Under the pieces are notes generated by a model. That model saw nothing but the letters and a program-made list of their open reading frames with translations, was not told the DNA's origin and ran no database searches. Made by a program: the position numbers and the translations under genes. 64,000 nt of DNA from Stenotrophomonas sp. SAU14A_NAIMI4_8 (lineage in GTDB: Bacteria > Pseudomonadota > Gammaproteobacteria > Xanthomonadales > Xanthomonadaceae), in NCBI RefSeq assembly GCF_003086695.1, contig NZ_CP025999.1, positions 3,079,680 through 3,143,679 on the forward strand. Direction: 5' to 3'. Of the stretch, positions 49,642-59,404 are shown one piece after another (position 1 is the first letter of the stretch; the number at the start of each line of letters is the position of its first letter).

Positions 49642-52203
49642 ATGACCGCCCCCACCGATTCCACGCCCTCCGCCGCTTCCACCTGGAAACGCGTCGCCAC
49701 CATCGTCATCCCGCTGCTGATCCTGGCCCTGGCCCTGCATGGGCTGGCCAACGAGTTCGACGAGAACGGCTACCGCGCCATCCGCCACGCGTTCCAGAAC
49801 CTCAGCCTGGGCCAGATCGCGCTGACCGTGCTGCTGGGCCTGGCCAGCTATGCCTGCCTGATCGGCTTCGATGCCATCGGCCTGCGCCGCAGCGGCATCC
49901 GCGTGCATCCGGCCCGCATCGGCATCACCGCCTTCCTGGCCCACACCCTGGGCCAGACCGTGGGCTTTGCCGCACTGACCGGCGGCGCGGTGCGGCTGCG
50001 CGGCTACCGCAGCGCCGGCCTGGACCTGGCGCAGATCGGCCAAGTGGTGTTGATGAGCACGCTGGGCTTCGTGTTCGGTGCGTGGCTGCTGATGGGCCTG
50101 GCCCTGTGCATGGAACCGGCCGCGGCAGCGCTGGCCCTGCCGCTGGACCCGACCGCCGTGCGCGTGGTCGGCATCGTCGCCTTGGCGGCCTACGCGCTGA
50201 CCGTGCTGCTGGTCGGCCGCCATGGCCGTACCTTCCAGATATTCGGCCATGGCCTGTGGCTGCCCGACCGCCGCACCATGCTGGGGGTGACCGCACTGAG
50301 CGTGGTGGAACTGGTGCTGGCCAGTGCCGCCTTCTACGTGCTGCTGCCCGACTCCACCCCCACCGGCCTGCCCGGCTTCGTCGGCCTGTATCTGGTGGCA
50401 GTGCTGGCCGGGCTGGTGTCCACGGTGCCGGCCGGTTTGGGCGTGTTCGAATGGAGCCTGCTGAAGCTGCTGCCGCAGGTGGCCCCGGCCGCCGTGCTGG
50501 CCGCCGCGCTGATCTACCGCGTGACCTATTACGTGCTGCCGCTGCTGCTGGCCACCCTGCTGGCCCTCGCGCCGGCGTTGCGCCAGCCGTTCAAGGCCGG
50601 CGCCGGTGCCACCCGTGCCGGCTGGCATGCCCTGCGCCCGTGGCTGCCGCAGATCATCGCGCTGGCCGCCTTCAGCGTGGGCGCGGCGCTGGTGATCGAC
50701 GGCACCCTGCCCACGCCGCGCCGGCACCTGCTGAACGCCTCGCTGCCGATCCTGGAAACCTCGCACCTGATCGGCAGCCTGACCGGCGTGGCCCTGCTGC
50801 TGATCGGCCAGGGCCTGGCCCGGCGCAGCCATGCGGCCTGGATGCTGGCCATGGCGATCTGCGTGATCACCCCACTGCCGATCTGGCTGCGCGGTGGCCA
50901 GCCGCTGATCGCACTCTCTGCGCTGCTGGTGGCGATGGCCCTGTGGGCGGCGCGCCGCGAGTTCTACCGCCAGGGCGCACTGCTGGACGAGGCCTGGTCG
51001 TGGCCGTGGCTGCGCAACCTGGGCCTGGTGCTGGTGGCGGTCACCTGGCTGCTGTTCTTCACCTACAGCCACGTGGAATACCAGAACGAGCTGTGGTGGC
51101 AGTTCGCGTTGTCCGGCAATGCACCGCGCGCCCTGCGTGCGCTGCTGGTAGTGGCCATCGCGCTGGTGATCTTCGGCCTGGCACGACTGCTGCACAGCAC
51201 CCGCACGCCGCTGCCGGCGGCCGACGATGCCACCCTGCAGGCACTGGCCCCGGTGCTGGCTGGCGCCACCGACACCCAGGCCTGCCTGGTGCTGACCGCC
51301 GACAAGGCGGTGCTGCGCGACGAAGCCCAGCAGGGCTTCGTGATGATGCAGCGCTACGGCGGTTCGTTGATCGCGATGGGCGACCCGGTCGGCCCGCCCG
51401 AGGTGGCCCGCGCCTTGATCTGGCGCTTCCGCGAAGAAGCCGACCGGCTGGGCCTGCGCCCGGTGTTCTACCAGGTGGGTGAGGCCTATTGGCAGACCTA
51501 TCTGGACCTGGGCCTGGGCTTGGTGAAGCTGGGCGAAGAAGCAATGGTGCCGCTGCATGATTTCGGCCTGGAAGGGCGCGAGCGTGCCGACCTGCGCCAG
51601 GCCTGGAACCGTGGCAAGCGCGGCGGCCTCAGCTTCCGGGTGGCGCCGGTGGAGGAAATCCCTGCCCTGCTGCCGCGCCTGCAGGCCATTTCCAACACCT
51701 GGCTGGAAGACAAGGCCGGCGATGAGAAGGGCTTCTCGCTGGGCAGTTTCGACCCGGCCTATCTGGCGCGCTTCCCGATCGCCCTGGTCGAAGCCGAAGG
51801 CCAGATCGTGGCCTTCGCCAACCTGTGGCAGGCACCGGCGGGTGCTGAGCTGTCGGTGGACCTGATGCGCCATGTGAACGAGGCGCCGAAGGGCACGATG
51901 GATTTCCTGTTCATCGAGCTGTTCCTGTGGGGCCGTGCACAAGGCTATGCGCGCTTCTCGCTGGGCATGGCGCCGCTGTCCGGGCTGGCCCAGCACCGTC
52001 TGGCCGGGCGCTGGAACCGGCTGGCCGGGCTGCTGGCGCGGCACGGCGAGCGCTTCTATGGGTTCAGCGGCCTGCGCCGCTTCAAGTCGAAGTTCGCCCC
52101 GCAGTGGCGGCCGCGTTATCTGGCCGCGCCGGGTGGCATGCACCTGCCGGCGGCGCTGCTCGATGCCACCCGGTTGATTTCGCTGGACCCGCGGCGCGGG
52201 TGA
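49642..52203 (+). CDS. mprF: Lysylphosphatidylglycerol synthase/flippase MprF
   Basis: 853 residues. The N-terminal 520 residues contain about 13 membrane helices and the flippase motifs HTLGQTVGFAALTGGAVRLR and VSTVPAGLGVFEWSLLKLLP. The soluble C-terminal DUF2156 domain (about 545-840) carries GFVMMQRYGGSLIAMGDPVG, VKLGEEAMVPLHDFGLEGRE, RQAWNRGKRGGLSFRVAP and FFGFSGLRRFKSKFAPQWRP-like FYGFSGLRRFKSKFAPQW. It transfers Lys (or Ala) from aminoacyl-tRNA to phosphatidylglycerol and flips the product, lowering surface charge and giving resistance to cationic peptides. The convergent neighbour encodes a VirJ/AcvB-like hydrolase that may reverse this. Confidence 0.95.
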   Translation: MTAPTDSTPSAASTWKRVATIVIPLLILALALHGLANEFDENGYRAIRHAFQNLSLGQIALTVLLGLASYACLIGFDAIGLRRSGIRVHPARIGITAFLAHTLGQTVGFAALTGGAVRLRGYRSAGLDLAQIGQVVLMSTLGFVFGAWLLMGLALCMEPAAAALALPLDPTAVRVVGIVALAAYALTVLLVGRHGRTFQIFGHGLWLPDRRTMLGVTALSVVELVLASAAFYVLLPDSTPTGLPGFVGLYLVAVLAGLVSTVPAGLGVFEWSLLKLLPQVAPAAVLAAALIYRVTYYVLPLLLATLLALAPALRQPFKAGAGATRAGWHALRPWLPQIIALAAFSVGAALVIDGTLPTPRRHLLNASLPILETSHLIGSLTGVALLLIGQGLARRSHAAWMLAMAICVITPLPIWLRGGQPLIALSALLVAMALWAARREFYRQGALLDEAWSWPWLRNLGLVLVAVTWLLFFTYSHVEYQNELWWQFALSGNAPRALRALLVVAIALVIFGLARLLHSTRTPLPAADDATLQALAPVLAGATDTQACLVLTADKAVLRDEAQQGFVMMQRYGGSLIAMGDPVGPPEVARALIWRFREEADRLGLRPVFYQVGEAYWQTYLDLGLGLVKLGEEAMVPLHDFGLEGRERADLRQAWNRGKRGGLSFRVAPVEEIPALLPRLQAISNTWLEDKAGDEKGFSLGSFDPAYLARFPIALVEAEGQIVAFANLWQAPAGAELSVDLMRHVNEAPKGTMDFLFIELFLWGRAQGYARFSLGMAPLSGLAQHRLAGRWNRLAGLLARHGERFYGFSGLRRFKSKFAPQWRPRYLAAPGGMHLPAALLDATRLISLDPRRG

Positions 52204-52217
52204 CCGTGCAGGTTTTG

Positions 52218-52236
52218 CGCCGGGCCATGCCCGGCG
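52218..52236. terminator. Shared hairpin between convergent mprF and virJ genes
   Basis: CGCCGGGC-CAT-GCCCGGCG lies in the 46-bp gap between the two stop codons and may terminate both transcripts. Confidence 0.55.
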
Positions 52237-52249
52237 AACGCCAGAGGCT

Positions 52250-53587
52250 TTACGCGCCGCCCTTCAAAATCACCTCGGCCACGCGATCGTAATCGCCGCC
52301 GAAATGGTGGTCGCCCGGCAGCTTCACTTTCTGCACGCCATCGTTGGCGGGCAGGTCCGGGCACAGCGCATCGGCATCTTTTTCGCCGAACACGCACAGC
52401 GTTTTCGCTGCCGGCAGCCGTGCGATTTCAGGCGCGATCGGCAGGCCATCGCCACCGCCGCCCAGCCAGTTGCTGACGTGGAATTCGAAATCGGCCTTGC
52501 GCCCCACCGACAGCAGGGCGATGCGCTGCACGCGCGCGCGGGTTGCGGCGTCCAGCTGGTTGATGCTGGCCGGCAGCACGTCGGCGCCCTGCGAGAAACC
52601 GATCAGCATCACCTTGTCGCGGTGCCACTGCTGGCGGTAGTGCTCGATGATCTTCTGCAGATCCGCGGCGAACCCCTGTGGGGTGCGCGCGGTCCAGAAG
52701 TAGCGCAGCGAATCCAGGCCGACCACCGACACGCCGTGCTCGGCCAGCGACTCGGCCACGTTCTTGTCCAGGCCCGCCCAGCCGCCGTCGCCGGAAACGA
52801 ACACCGCCAGGGTGTCCCCGTCACCGCGCGCGGGCACTTCCACCACCGGCAGGCCCTTCAGCGCATCGGGCGGCGGCGCCAGGCTCACCCCGGCCTGCGC
52901 ACCCATCACCCGTGCCGCCGCCACCAGCCCTGGCGTGGCATCGCCGGCGGTAGTGCGCTTGAAGCCACGGGCCATGGCCACCTGCTGCACGAAGGCATCG
53001 GCATGGCCGGCCTTGCAGCCCGCGCCGCCATCGGCGTTCAACCACGGCAGATTCAACTCTGCCGGTTGCAGGCGGCCGTGCTTCACCCCGTCGCCGCAGA
53101 CCATGCGCTCGTGGCTGTGGTCGGGGCAGAAACCGCTGGTCAGCAGGCCGGCGAACACCTGGGTATCGGCCTGTGCGGCCAGGCTGTAGGCCAGCTCGGC
53201 GCCTTCACCATCACCACCGACCAACGGCAGGTGGTAGCCGGGCAGATGCAGGTAGGCCTGCACCCAGCGCGAGAAGTTCTCCACGTCGCCCGCGCCGAAG
53301 GCGCAGCTGCTGTTGCCCTCGCGCTTGAGCACACCGCGCAGGTGGTCCACGTCGACCGACGCCACCAGCGCACCATCGGCGCGCAGGGCCTCGATCGGCG
53401 CGGCGGCGGCCGGCGCGGCAGACGGTTGGTGGAACCAGATCACCACGCGCTTGGGCGCACCGCCCGGTGAATGCACCGGCACCTGCTCAAAGCGGCCGTG
53501 GCTGACCTGCTGCACATCGGCGGCTGCCGATCCCGCCGCCAGCGCCAACACCAGTCCCATCGCCCTGCACAGCCCTGCACGCGTCAT
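52250..53587 (-). CDS. virJ: VirJ/AcvB-family protein (probable aminoacyl-phosphatidylglycerol hydrolase)
   Basis: 445 residues from ATG 53587, with GGGGA six bases upstream. A signal peptide (GLVLALAAGSAAA) directs it to the periplasm. The C-terminal alpha/beta-hydrolase domain starts VEVPARGDGDTLAVFVSGDG with GWAGLDKNVAESLAEHGVSV, and has the nucleophile elbow LIGFSQGADVLP and the acid/His region CVFGEKDADALCPDLPAND with LPGDHHFGGDY. The N-terminal domain also resembles the VirJ fold (GGDGEGAELAYSLAAQ). Agrobacterium AcvB hydrolyses lysyl-phosphatidylglycerol and lies beside the mprF homologue lpiA; the same pairing here supports that role. Confidence 0.9.
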   Translation of the reverse strand: MTRAGLCRAMGLVLALAAGSAAADVQQVSHGRFEQVPVHSPGGAPKRVVIWFHQPSAAPAAAAPIEALRADGALVASVDVDHLRGVLKREGNSSCAFGAGDVENFSRWVQAYLHLPGYHLPLVGGDGEGAELAYSLAAQADTQVFAGLLTSGFCPDHSHERMVCGDGVKHGRLQPAELNLPWLNADGGAGCKAGHADAFVQQVAMARGFKRTTAGDATPGLVAAARVMGAQAGVSLAPPPDALKGLPVVEVPARGDGDTLAVFVSGDGGWAGLDKNVAESLAEHGVSVVGLDSLRYFWTARTPQGFAADLQKIIEHYRQQWHRDKVMLIGFSQGADVLPASINQLDAATRARVQRIALLSVGRKADFEFHVSNWLGGGGDGLPIAPEIARLPAAKTLCVFGEKDADALCPDLPANDGVQKVKLPGDHHFGGDYDRVAEVILKGGA

Positions 53588-53658
53588 GTCACATCCCCGT
53601 TGGAATGCGCACACGATACGCTGCCGGCGCGTGCACGGCATGTACCGGCGTGGGCGGT

Positions 53659-54276
53659 TCAGCCGGCGCTGGCGATGCGTGCGCGGCGGTACAGCGACAC
53701 CGCCAGGTGCAGCAGCCAACCGACGATGACCGCGATCACGATCTTCTGCCCCAGCCCGCGCGGTGGGCCATCGCGCCACAGCACGTGCATCCACAGCAGC
53801 ACGAACGCCAGCCACGCCCACGCCCATAGCAGCGCCGCACTGCGTTGCCAGCCCGGTTCGCGGCGCAGGTACCAGGCCTGCAGCAGCATGGCCACGCTGG
53901 CACACAGGAACGCGGTGTTGGCGGCCAGCCCATGCACCAGCGGCGCGATCAGCGGCGCCAGCTGCGGCAGCCAGCTGTCACCGATCGCCACGGTGGCCAG
54001 GCCCAGCGCCGCCACGGTGAACAGCAAGGGGGCGGCGGCACTGCGGCGCGGCCCGCGGCTGCCGCGGTACAGGGCAATGCCCAGCAGCGCGATGGCCAGC
54101 GCCAGCAGGCAGTAGGCGGTGCGCAGGGCCAGCCCCCACGGGCCATGCAGGTACAGGCTCAGCGTTGCCCGCACCCAGTCCAGGTCGGCGCGCGCGAACT
54201 GCGTCCACAGTGCGGTTGCCACGAACAGCAGCAGCGCCACCAGGGCCAACAGCGCTGCGGGACGGGCCCGGCTCAC
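53659..54276 (-). CDS. DUF998-like integral membrane protein
   Basis: 205 residues from GTG 54276, with AGGAGG four bases upstream; this choice gives a four-base overlap with the preceding gene. Six membrane helices (LLALVALLLFVATALWTQFA, YCLLALAIALLGIALYRG, LFTVAALGLATVAIGD, TAFLCASVAMLLQAWYL, LWAWAWLAFVLLWMHVLW, VIAVIVGWLLHLAVSLY) match DUF998 proteins. The function is unknown. It is the last gene of a three-gene operon with the HD-domain and oxidoreductase-like genes. Confidence 0.78.
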   Translation of the reverse strand: MSRARPAALLALVALLLFVATALWTQFARADLDWVRATLSLYLHGPWGLALRTAYCLLALAIALLGIALYRGSRGPRRSAAAPLLFTVAALGLATVAIGDSWLPQLAPLIAPLVHGLAANTAFLCASVAMLLQAWYLRREPGWQRSAALLWAWAWLAFVLLWMHVLWRDGPPRGLGQKIVIAVIVGWLLHLAVSLYRRARIASAG

Positions 54277-54479
54277 GGCGCCTCCTGCGGGTGCCGTGCC
54301 TGCCATTCGGCCAGGGCCTTGCGGTAACGCTGCAGTTCTTCCGAATACAGGTCCAGCACGCACAACGGGCAGCCGCTGCCGCAGCACTCGTTGGGGCCGG
54401 GTTCTTCCGGCGGCAGCGGGCGCGGGTCGGGATCGGGCACGGGATCGGTCACAGGCAGATCAGACAGGACAGGAAACAC
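54273..54479 (-). CDS. Oxidoreductase-like domain protein (small Cys-rich)
   Basis: About 68 residues from GTG 54479; the start is uncertain because there is no clear ribosome site. An acidic Pro-rich lead (VTDPVPDPDPRPLPPEEPGP) is followed by NECCGSGCPLCVLDLYSEEL, the Cys-rich signature of the oxidoreductase-like N-terminal domain family. Function is unknown; Fe-S or metal binding is likely. It lies 22 bases after the HD-domain gene and overlaps the DUF998 gene by 4 bases. Confidence 0.75.
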   Translation of the reverse strand: MFPVLSDLPVTDPVPDPDPRPLPPEEPGPNECCGSGCPLCVLDLYSEELQRYRKALAEWQARHPQEAP

Positions 54480-54501
54480 CGCGCCAGTGTAACGGCCCCG
54501 C

Positions 54502-55104
54502 TCAGCGTTCCAGGTGCCGGCGCAGGTTGGCCCGCGCCGCAGCGTCCAGACGCGCATGGAAGAAATCGCTCAGGAAGATGCGCGGCGCACGCAACAGCCC
54601 CTGCAGGAAGCGACGGCGACCGGCACGGTACAGGAAGCCGGGCACGACACCCCGGTACTCTTCGGCCACGCCACGGTCGTAGGCATCGAACACCTCGGCC
54701 GGGGCGCCCAGGATGGCCATGTCGCAGTCCAGGAACAGCGCGGCCTCGGCGTCCACCTCATCGGGCCCCAGCGCACCGTGGCGTGCGGTCAGCAGGATCA
54801 GCTGTTCCACCCGCGCGGCATCCACCTGCGCAAAAGCAGGCACATCGGCAATGGCCTGCACGGCCAACTGCGCCGAACGGGCCTCGTTGTCCTTGCGCCC
54901 GGCCTGGTACACCGCATCGTGGTACAGCACGGCCAGGTAGACCTCGGCCGGCTGCTGCCAGCCCGGGCCGTCGGCCACCTGCTGGCAGTGCTGCAGCACC
55001 GCGCGCACGTGGCCGAAGTGGTGGTAGGCGCGCGGTGGCGTGGCATAGGCCGCTTCAAGCGCCTGCCACTGCGCCGGCGCCAGCGGAACGGGGGCGAAGT
55101 CCAT
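54502..55104 (-). CDS. Predicted HD-superfamily metal-dependent phosphohydrolase
   Basis: 200 residues. Histidine and acidic ligands appear in YHHFGHVRAVLQHCQQ, VYLAVLYHDAVYQAGRKDNE and FLDCDMAILGAPAEVFDAYD, a pattern shared with a group of predicted HD-domain phosphohydrolases. The C-terminus (FLYRAGRRRFLQGLLRAPRI) is the usual end of these proteins. The substrate is unknown. It is the first gene of the three-gene operon; upstream, 230 bases separate it from a divergent TPR gene. Confidence 0.82.
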   Translation of the reverse strand: MDFAPVPLAPAQWQALEAAYATPPRAYHHFGHVRAVLQHCQQVADGPGWQQPAEVYLAVLYHDAVYQAGRKDNEARSAQLAVQAIADVPAFAQVDAARVEQLILLTARHGALGPDEVDAEAALFLDCDMAILGAPAEVFDAYDRGVAEEYRGVVPGFLYRAGRRRFLQGLLRAPRIFLSDFFHARLDAAARANLRRHLER

Positions 55105-55335
55105 GTAACGATGATCCCGCCGACGCGCGGCCAGAGCAAGCTGGTCAGTTTTTCACCACGCACTCACAACGCTTGCCCGGCAAGCGCTGGCGGCGGTTGT
55201 CCACAGCTTTGTGAAGCGCTGGTCCACATCCTCTGTGGATCAACGCTTGTGCCGACGGACGGTGTGCGCCCGGTCGGGGCCCCCGATCTACACTGCCGGC
55301 AGGCGGAAGCGTCCGCCGTCGTGCAGGAACTGCTC
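55105..55335. promoter_or_regulatory. Divergent region with DnaA-box-like sites
   Basis: TTGTCCACA (55197-55205), TGGTCCACA (55220-55228) and inverted TGTGGATCA (55233-55241) lie within 50 bases. The first differs from the DnaA consensus TTATCCACA at one base, the others at two. GTTGTCCACAG and CTGTGGATCAAC are inverted repeats of each other. This may be a DnaA-responsive region or chance. Confidence 0.35.
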
Positions 55336-56496
55336 ATGCACCTGCTTGCCGCTTGCAGCCTGGCCGTGCTGCTGGGAATCGCTCCGTCCCTGGCGGCGCA
55401 GGGCCAGGCCGCGCCCACCGCCCCCGCCCCGGCGCCTGCGCTGGCCGCCCTGGAGACAACATCCACGCCGGTGCCCACGCCCGAGCAGGTGCTGGCCATC
55501 CCCGCGCCGCTGCGGCAGATGCTGCAGCAGCAGGTGATCAACCGTTCGCGCTCGCGCGACCAGCGCGCGCAGGCCCTGGTCGACATGATCTTTTCGCAGC
55601 GCGGCCTGGACCTGCAGTACGACGCCAACGCCACCTACACCCTTGCCGAAATCTGGCAGCAACGCCGGGCCAACTGCCTGGCCTTCACCCTGCTGTTCGT
55701 GACCCTGGCGCGCGAGGCCGGCATCCAGGCACGCGTGCAGCAGGTGGACCGGGTGGTGTCCTGGTACCAGGACCAGGACCAGGGCGTGGTCTACAGCGTG
55801 GGCCACGTGAACGCGTCCATCGTGGTGGACGGGCGCAGCGGCACGGTCGATCTGGACCGCAACGTGCTCTACGACCGCCGCGGCCCGCAACCGATCAGCA
55901 CCGCGCGGGCGCTGGCCCACTTCTACAACAACCGCGGCGCCGAACGCATGGCCAGCAACGATGGCGCCGGCGCGCAGGCGTTCTTCGCGGCGGCGCTGCA
56001 GCAGGACCCGGGATTCGCCTCCACCTGGAACAACGTCGGTGTGCTGGCCAGCCGCCGTGGCGACCTGGTCGCCGCGCGCATGGCCCTGGAAACCGCGCTG
56101 CGGCTCAAGCCCCGGCATGACGCCGCGCTGGCCAACGCCAGTGCGCTGTACGAGCGCATGGGCATGACCGCGCAGGCGCACGCCCTGCAGCAGGTGCTGC
56201 ACGAGGTGCAGCGCGAAGATCCGTTCGTGCAGTACATGCTGGGGGCGCAGGCCGAGCGCAGTGGCAACCTGGCCGAGGCGATCCGTTACTACCGGCGTGC
56301 CGTGCGCCTGTACGACAGTGCGCACCAGTTCCATTTCGGGCTGGCCCGCGCCTACTTCCGCAGCGGGCAGGTACAGCGGGCCGACCGCGAACTGCTGCGT
56401 GCCCAGCAACTGGGCGGGGCGCCCGAGCAGGCGCGTTACCAGGCCAAGCTGGACAGCCTGGCCCGCTGGCGCGCGCAGCAGCAGGCGCGGCGCTGA
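55336..56496 (+). CDS. Secreted transglutaminase-like TPR protein
   Basis: 386 residues from ATG 55336, where a signal peptide (LLAACSLAVLLGIAPSLAAQ) begins; the frame is open for 270 further codons upstream, but that is antisense to the HD gene. The transglutaminase-like domain has its Cys in QQRRANCLAFTLLFVTLARE, His in VYSVGHVNASIVV and Asp in GTVDLDRNVL. From about 220 on come tetratricopeptide repeats (AFFAAALQQDPGFASTWNNV, ALETALRLKPRHDAALANAS, YYRRAVRLYDSAHQFHFGLA). It is probably a periplasmic or lipid-free scaffold/protease-like protein of unknown role. Confidence 0.88.
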   Translation: MHLLAACSLAVLLGIAPSLAAQGQAAPTAPAPAPALAALETTSTPVPTPEQVLAIPAPLRQMLQQQVINRSRSRDQRAQALVDMIFSQRGLDLQYDANATYTLAEIWQQRRANCLAFTLLFVTLAREAGIQARVQQVDRVVSWYQDQDQGVVYSVGHVNASIVVDGRSGTVDLDRNVLYDRRGPQPISTARALAHFYNNRGAERMASNDGAGAQAFFAAALQQDPGFASTWNNVGVLASRRGDLVAARMALETALRLKPRHDAALANASALYERMGMTAQAHALQQVLHEVQREDPFVQYMLGAQAERSGNLAEAIRYYRRAVRLYDSAHQFHFGLARAYFRSGQVQRADRELLRAQQLGGAPEQARYQAKLDSLARWRAQQQARR

Positions 56497-56502
56497 AGCG
56501 CG

Positions 56503-56838
56503 TCAGGCCTTTTTCAGGAAGCAGGTCTTCAGCACCAGCCCCTTGATCTTGTCCGAATTGCCTTCGATGTGTTCGGCATCGTCCTCGACCAGGCGGATGT
56601 TGCGGATCACCGTGCCCTGCTTCAGTGGAATGGAAGACCCCTTCACCTTCAGGTCCTTGATCACGGTGACCGTATCGCCGCTCTGCAGCGTGTTGCCGTT
56701 GCTGTCACGCACCACCAGCCCCGCACCACTGGCCTCTTCGGCGGTCCACTCGAAGCCGCAGTCGGCGCAGATCCACAGCGCGCCATCGGCATAGGTGTTT
56801 TCCAGGGTGCACTGCGGGCAAGCGGGAGCGGACGACAT
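56503..56838 (-). CDS. phnA: PhnA/YjdM-family zinc-ribbon protein
   Basis: 111 residues from ATG 56838, with GAGG nine bases upstream. The zinc ribbon is CPQCTLENTYADGALWICAD followed by CGFEW, and the domain VVRDSNGNTLQSGDTVTVIK, DLKVKGSSIPLKQGTVIRNI and GLVLKTCFLKKA is diagnostic of E. coli YjdM (formerly PhnA). Despite the name it is not the phosphonoacetate hydrolase and its role is unclear. It is convergent with the TPR gene, six bases apart. Confidence 0.95.
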   Translation of the reverse strand: MSSAPACPQCTLENTYADGALWICADCGFEWTAEEASGAGLVVRDSNGNTLQSGDTVTVIKDLKVKGSSIPLKQGTVIRNIRLVEDDAEHIEGNSDKIKGLVLKTCFLKKA

Positions 56839-57279
56839 CAGCAAGTACCTCAAAATGAATCAACAGCCGCCATTGTAACCGGCACGCCTGTGCTCCGATT
56901 TTTGTCGCGCGCGCGGCGCTTTGATTGATCTCGCTGGGGCGGGGGGGTGGGCTCTGCTTTTTGCTGCCGCGGCGCAGGGAACTGTCACGGCGGCGTGGGG
57001 AGGGGCGGACGGGACCGTAGGCGCCAAGGGCCCGAGGCATGCCTCGGGCGGGTTGGGCAGGACGCCCAACCCCGGTCTTGCCGTGTGCGCAGGACAGCGC
57101 ACGCGTGCAAGGCGCCTACGAGCTACATGGACGTATTTACCGCGTGTCCCGGCCGCCCCTCCCCGCGCCGCCCGAGCGGAGCAGGCAGGCGCTGAAACCC
57201 AACCGAAGCCGACTGAAACTTGCAGGACGCGCCGAACTGCAGCAGAGTGCGCGGCCCCCGCCTGTCCCCCGGATTTCCC
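56839..57279. other. Intergenic region holding repeat copy B
   Basis: This 440-bp gap lies between phnA and the Hsp70-like gene. Most of it is the palindromic element listed next; the remaining 100 bases before 57280 should contain the promoter of the Hsp70-like gene. Confidence 0.4.
56975..57175. repeat. Long palindromic element, copy B
   Basis: GGGAGGGGCGGACGGGAC near the left end pairs imperfectly with GTCCCGGCCGCCCCTCCCC at the right. The interior (57025-57125) is nearly identical to copy A, including GGTTGGGCAGGACGCCCAACC-type and GTGCGCAGGACAGCGCAC hairpins and the centre CATGGACGTATTTACCGCGT. No hexamer microsatellite is attached. Confidence 0.75.
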
Positions 57280-58641
<1,362 letters not shown>

Positions 58642-58758
58642 CAAAACGTTACGCGAACTTTGCTACCCTCGGTAGGCTTGATAGGGCTCTACCTTCCGCC
58701 GGCTGCGCCGGTGTGTGTCCCCGGGTAGGGCCCGGCCCGCGCAGCGGGCCTTGCGGCC

Positions 58759-59163
58759 ATGCCTTCTGGCTCGTTCATGGTCCGCGTACTACCCGAGCCG
58801 CCATCGAGACCCGCTTTGGGCACCCGCCTGGCCCCTGTGGCCGCACAACCTGAAGAAGCACCTGCACCCATCGACTGCCGCCGTTGTGATGCGGTCTGTT
58901 GCCGGTTGCCCGTGCTGTTGCAGGGGGGCGACAACGTGCCCCGCCAGTATACCTCGCGCGACAGGCACGGCCGTGCCGTGATGGCGCGCAATGATGAAGG
59001 CTGGTGCGCGGCGATCGATCCCTATCACCTGCGCTGCACGATCTATTCGCAGCGCCCGGCGATCTGCCGCCAGTTTGCGATGGGCGGCGATGACTGCCGC
59101 CGCGAGCGGCAGGACTACCTGCGCCAGGCCGATGCCTGGGCGCTTTCCTCCCCTTCCACCTGA
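58759..59163 (+). CDS. YkgJ-family cysteine cluster protein
   Basis: 134 residues, with start uncertain (ATG 58759 or 58777). The Cys cluster is PIDCRRCDAVCCRLPV, then DEGWCAAIDPYHLRCTIYSQ, RPAICRQFAMGGDDCRRER, as in YkgJ proteins, which are thought to chelate zinc or iron. The first 35 residues are Pro/Arg-rich and may not all be translated. A 60-residue protein gene follows 11 bases after its stop, and a shared transcript is likely. Confidence 0.85.
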   Translation: MPSGSFMVRVLPEPPSRPALGTRLAPVAAQPEEAPAPIDCRRCDAVCCRLPVLLQGGDNVPRQYTSRDRHGRAVMARNDEGWCAAIDPYHLRCTIYSQRPAICRQFAMGGDDCRRERQDYLRQADAWALSSPST

Positions 59164-59174
59164 CAGGAGCAACC

Positions 59175-59357
59175 ATGCCCCGCAAGGCAAAGACCCCCGC
59201 GAAGGCTACCAACAGCATCCGCAGCGAACGCAAGGGCGCGGCCGCCAGCACCACGGTCAGCAGCGATTCGATTGCGTCCGATCTGGCCGCGTTCCGCAAG
59301 AGCGGTGGCAAGATCGAAGTACTGGGCACCACCTGGGCGCTGAAGAAAGCCAGCTGA
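59175..59357 (+). CDS. Small basic hypothetical protein
   Basis: 60 residues with AGGAG upstream of the ATG. A Lys/Ala-rich N-terminus (MPRKAKTPAKATNSIRSERK) precedes SIASDLAAFRKSGGKIEVLG and ends TTWALKKAS. The basic tail suggests nucleic-acid or ribosome contact, but no family is recognised with certainty. It lies 11 bases after the YkgJ-like gene and ends in a strong bidirectional hairpin. Confidence 0.75.
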   Translation: MPRKAKTPAKATNSIRSERKGAAASTTVSSDSIASDLAAFRKSGGKIEVLGTTWALKKAS

Positions 59358-59367
59358 CCCACCCTGA

Positions 59368-59390
59368 CCGCGGCGGCGCTGCCGCCGCGG
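59368..59390. terminator. Bidirectional terminator hairpin
   Basis: CCGCGGCGGC-GCT-GCCGCCGCGG forms a perfect 10-bp stem in the 47-bp gap between convergent genes. Confidence 0.65.
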
Positions 59391-59404
59391 CCTGCCGGGC
59401 CGGC

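Noticed and set aside
49207..52143. A 978-codon minus-strand open frame opposite mprF
   Set aside because: It is antisense to mprF with Gln/His/Arg-rich low-complexity sequence, typical of a GC3 shadow.
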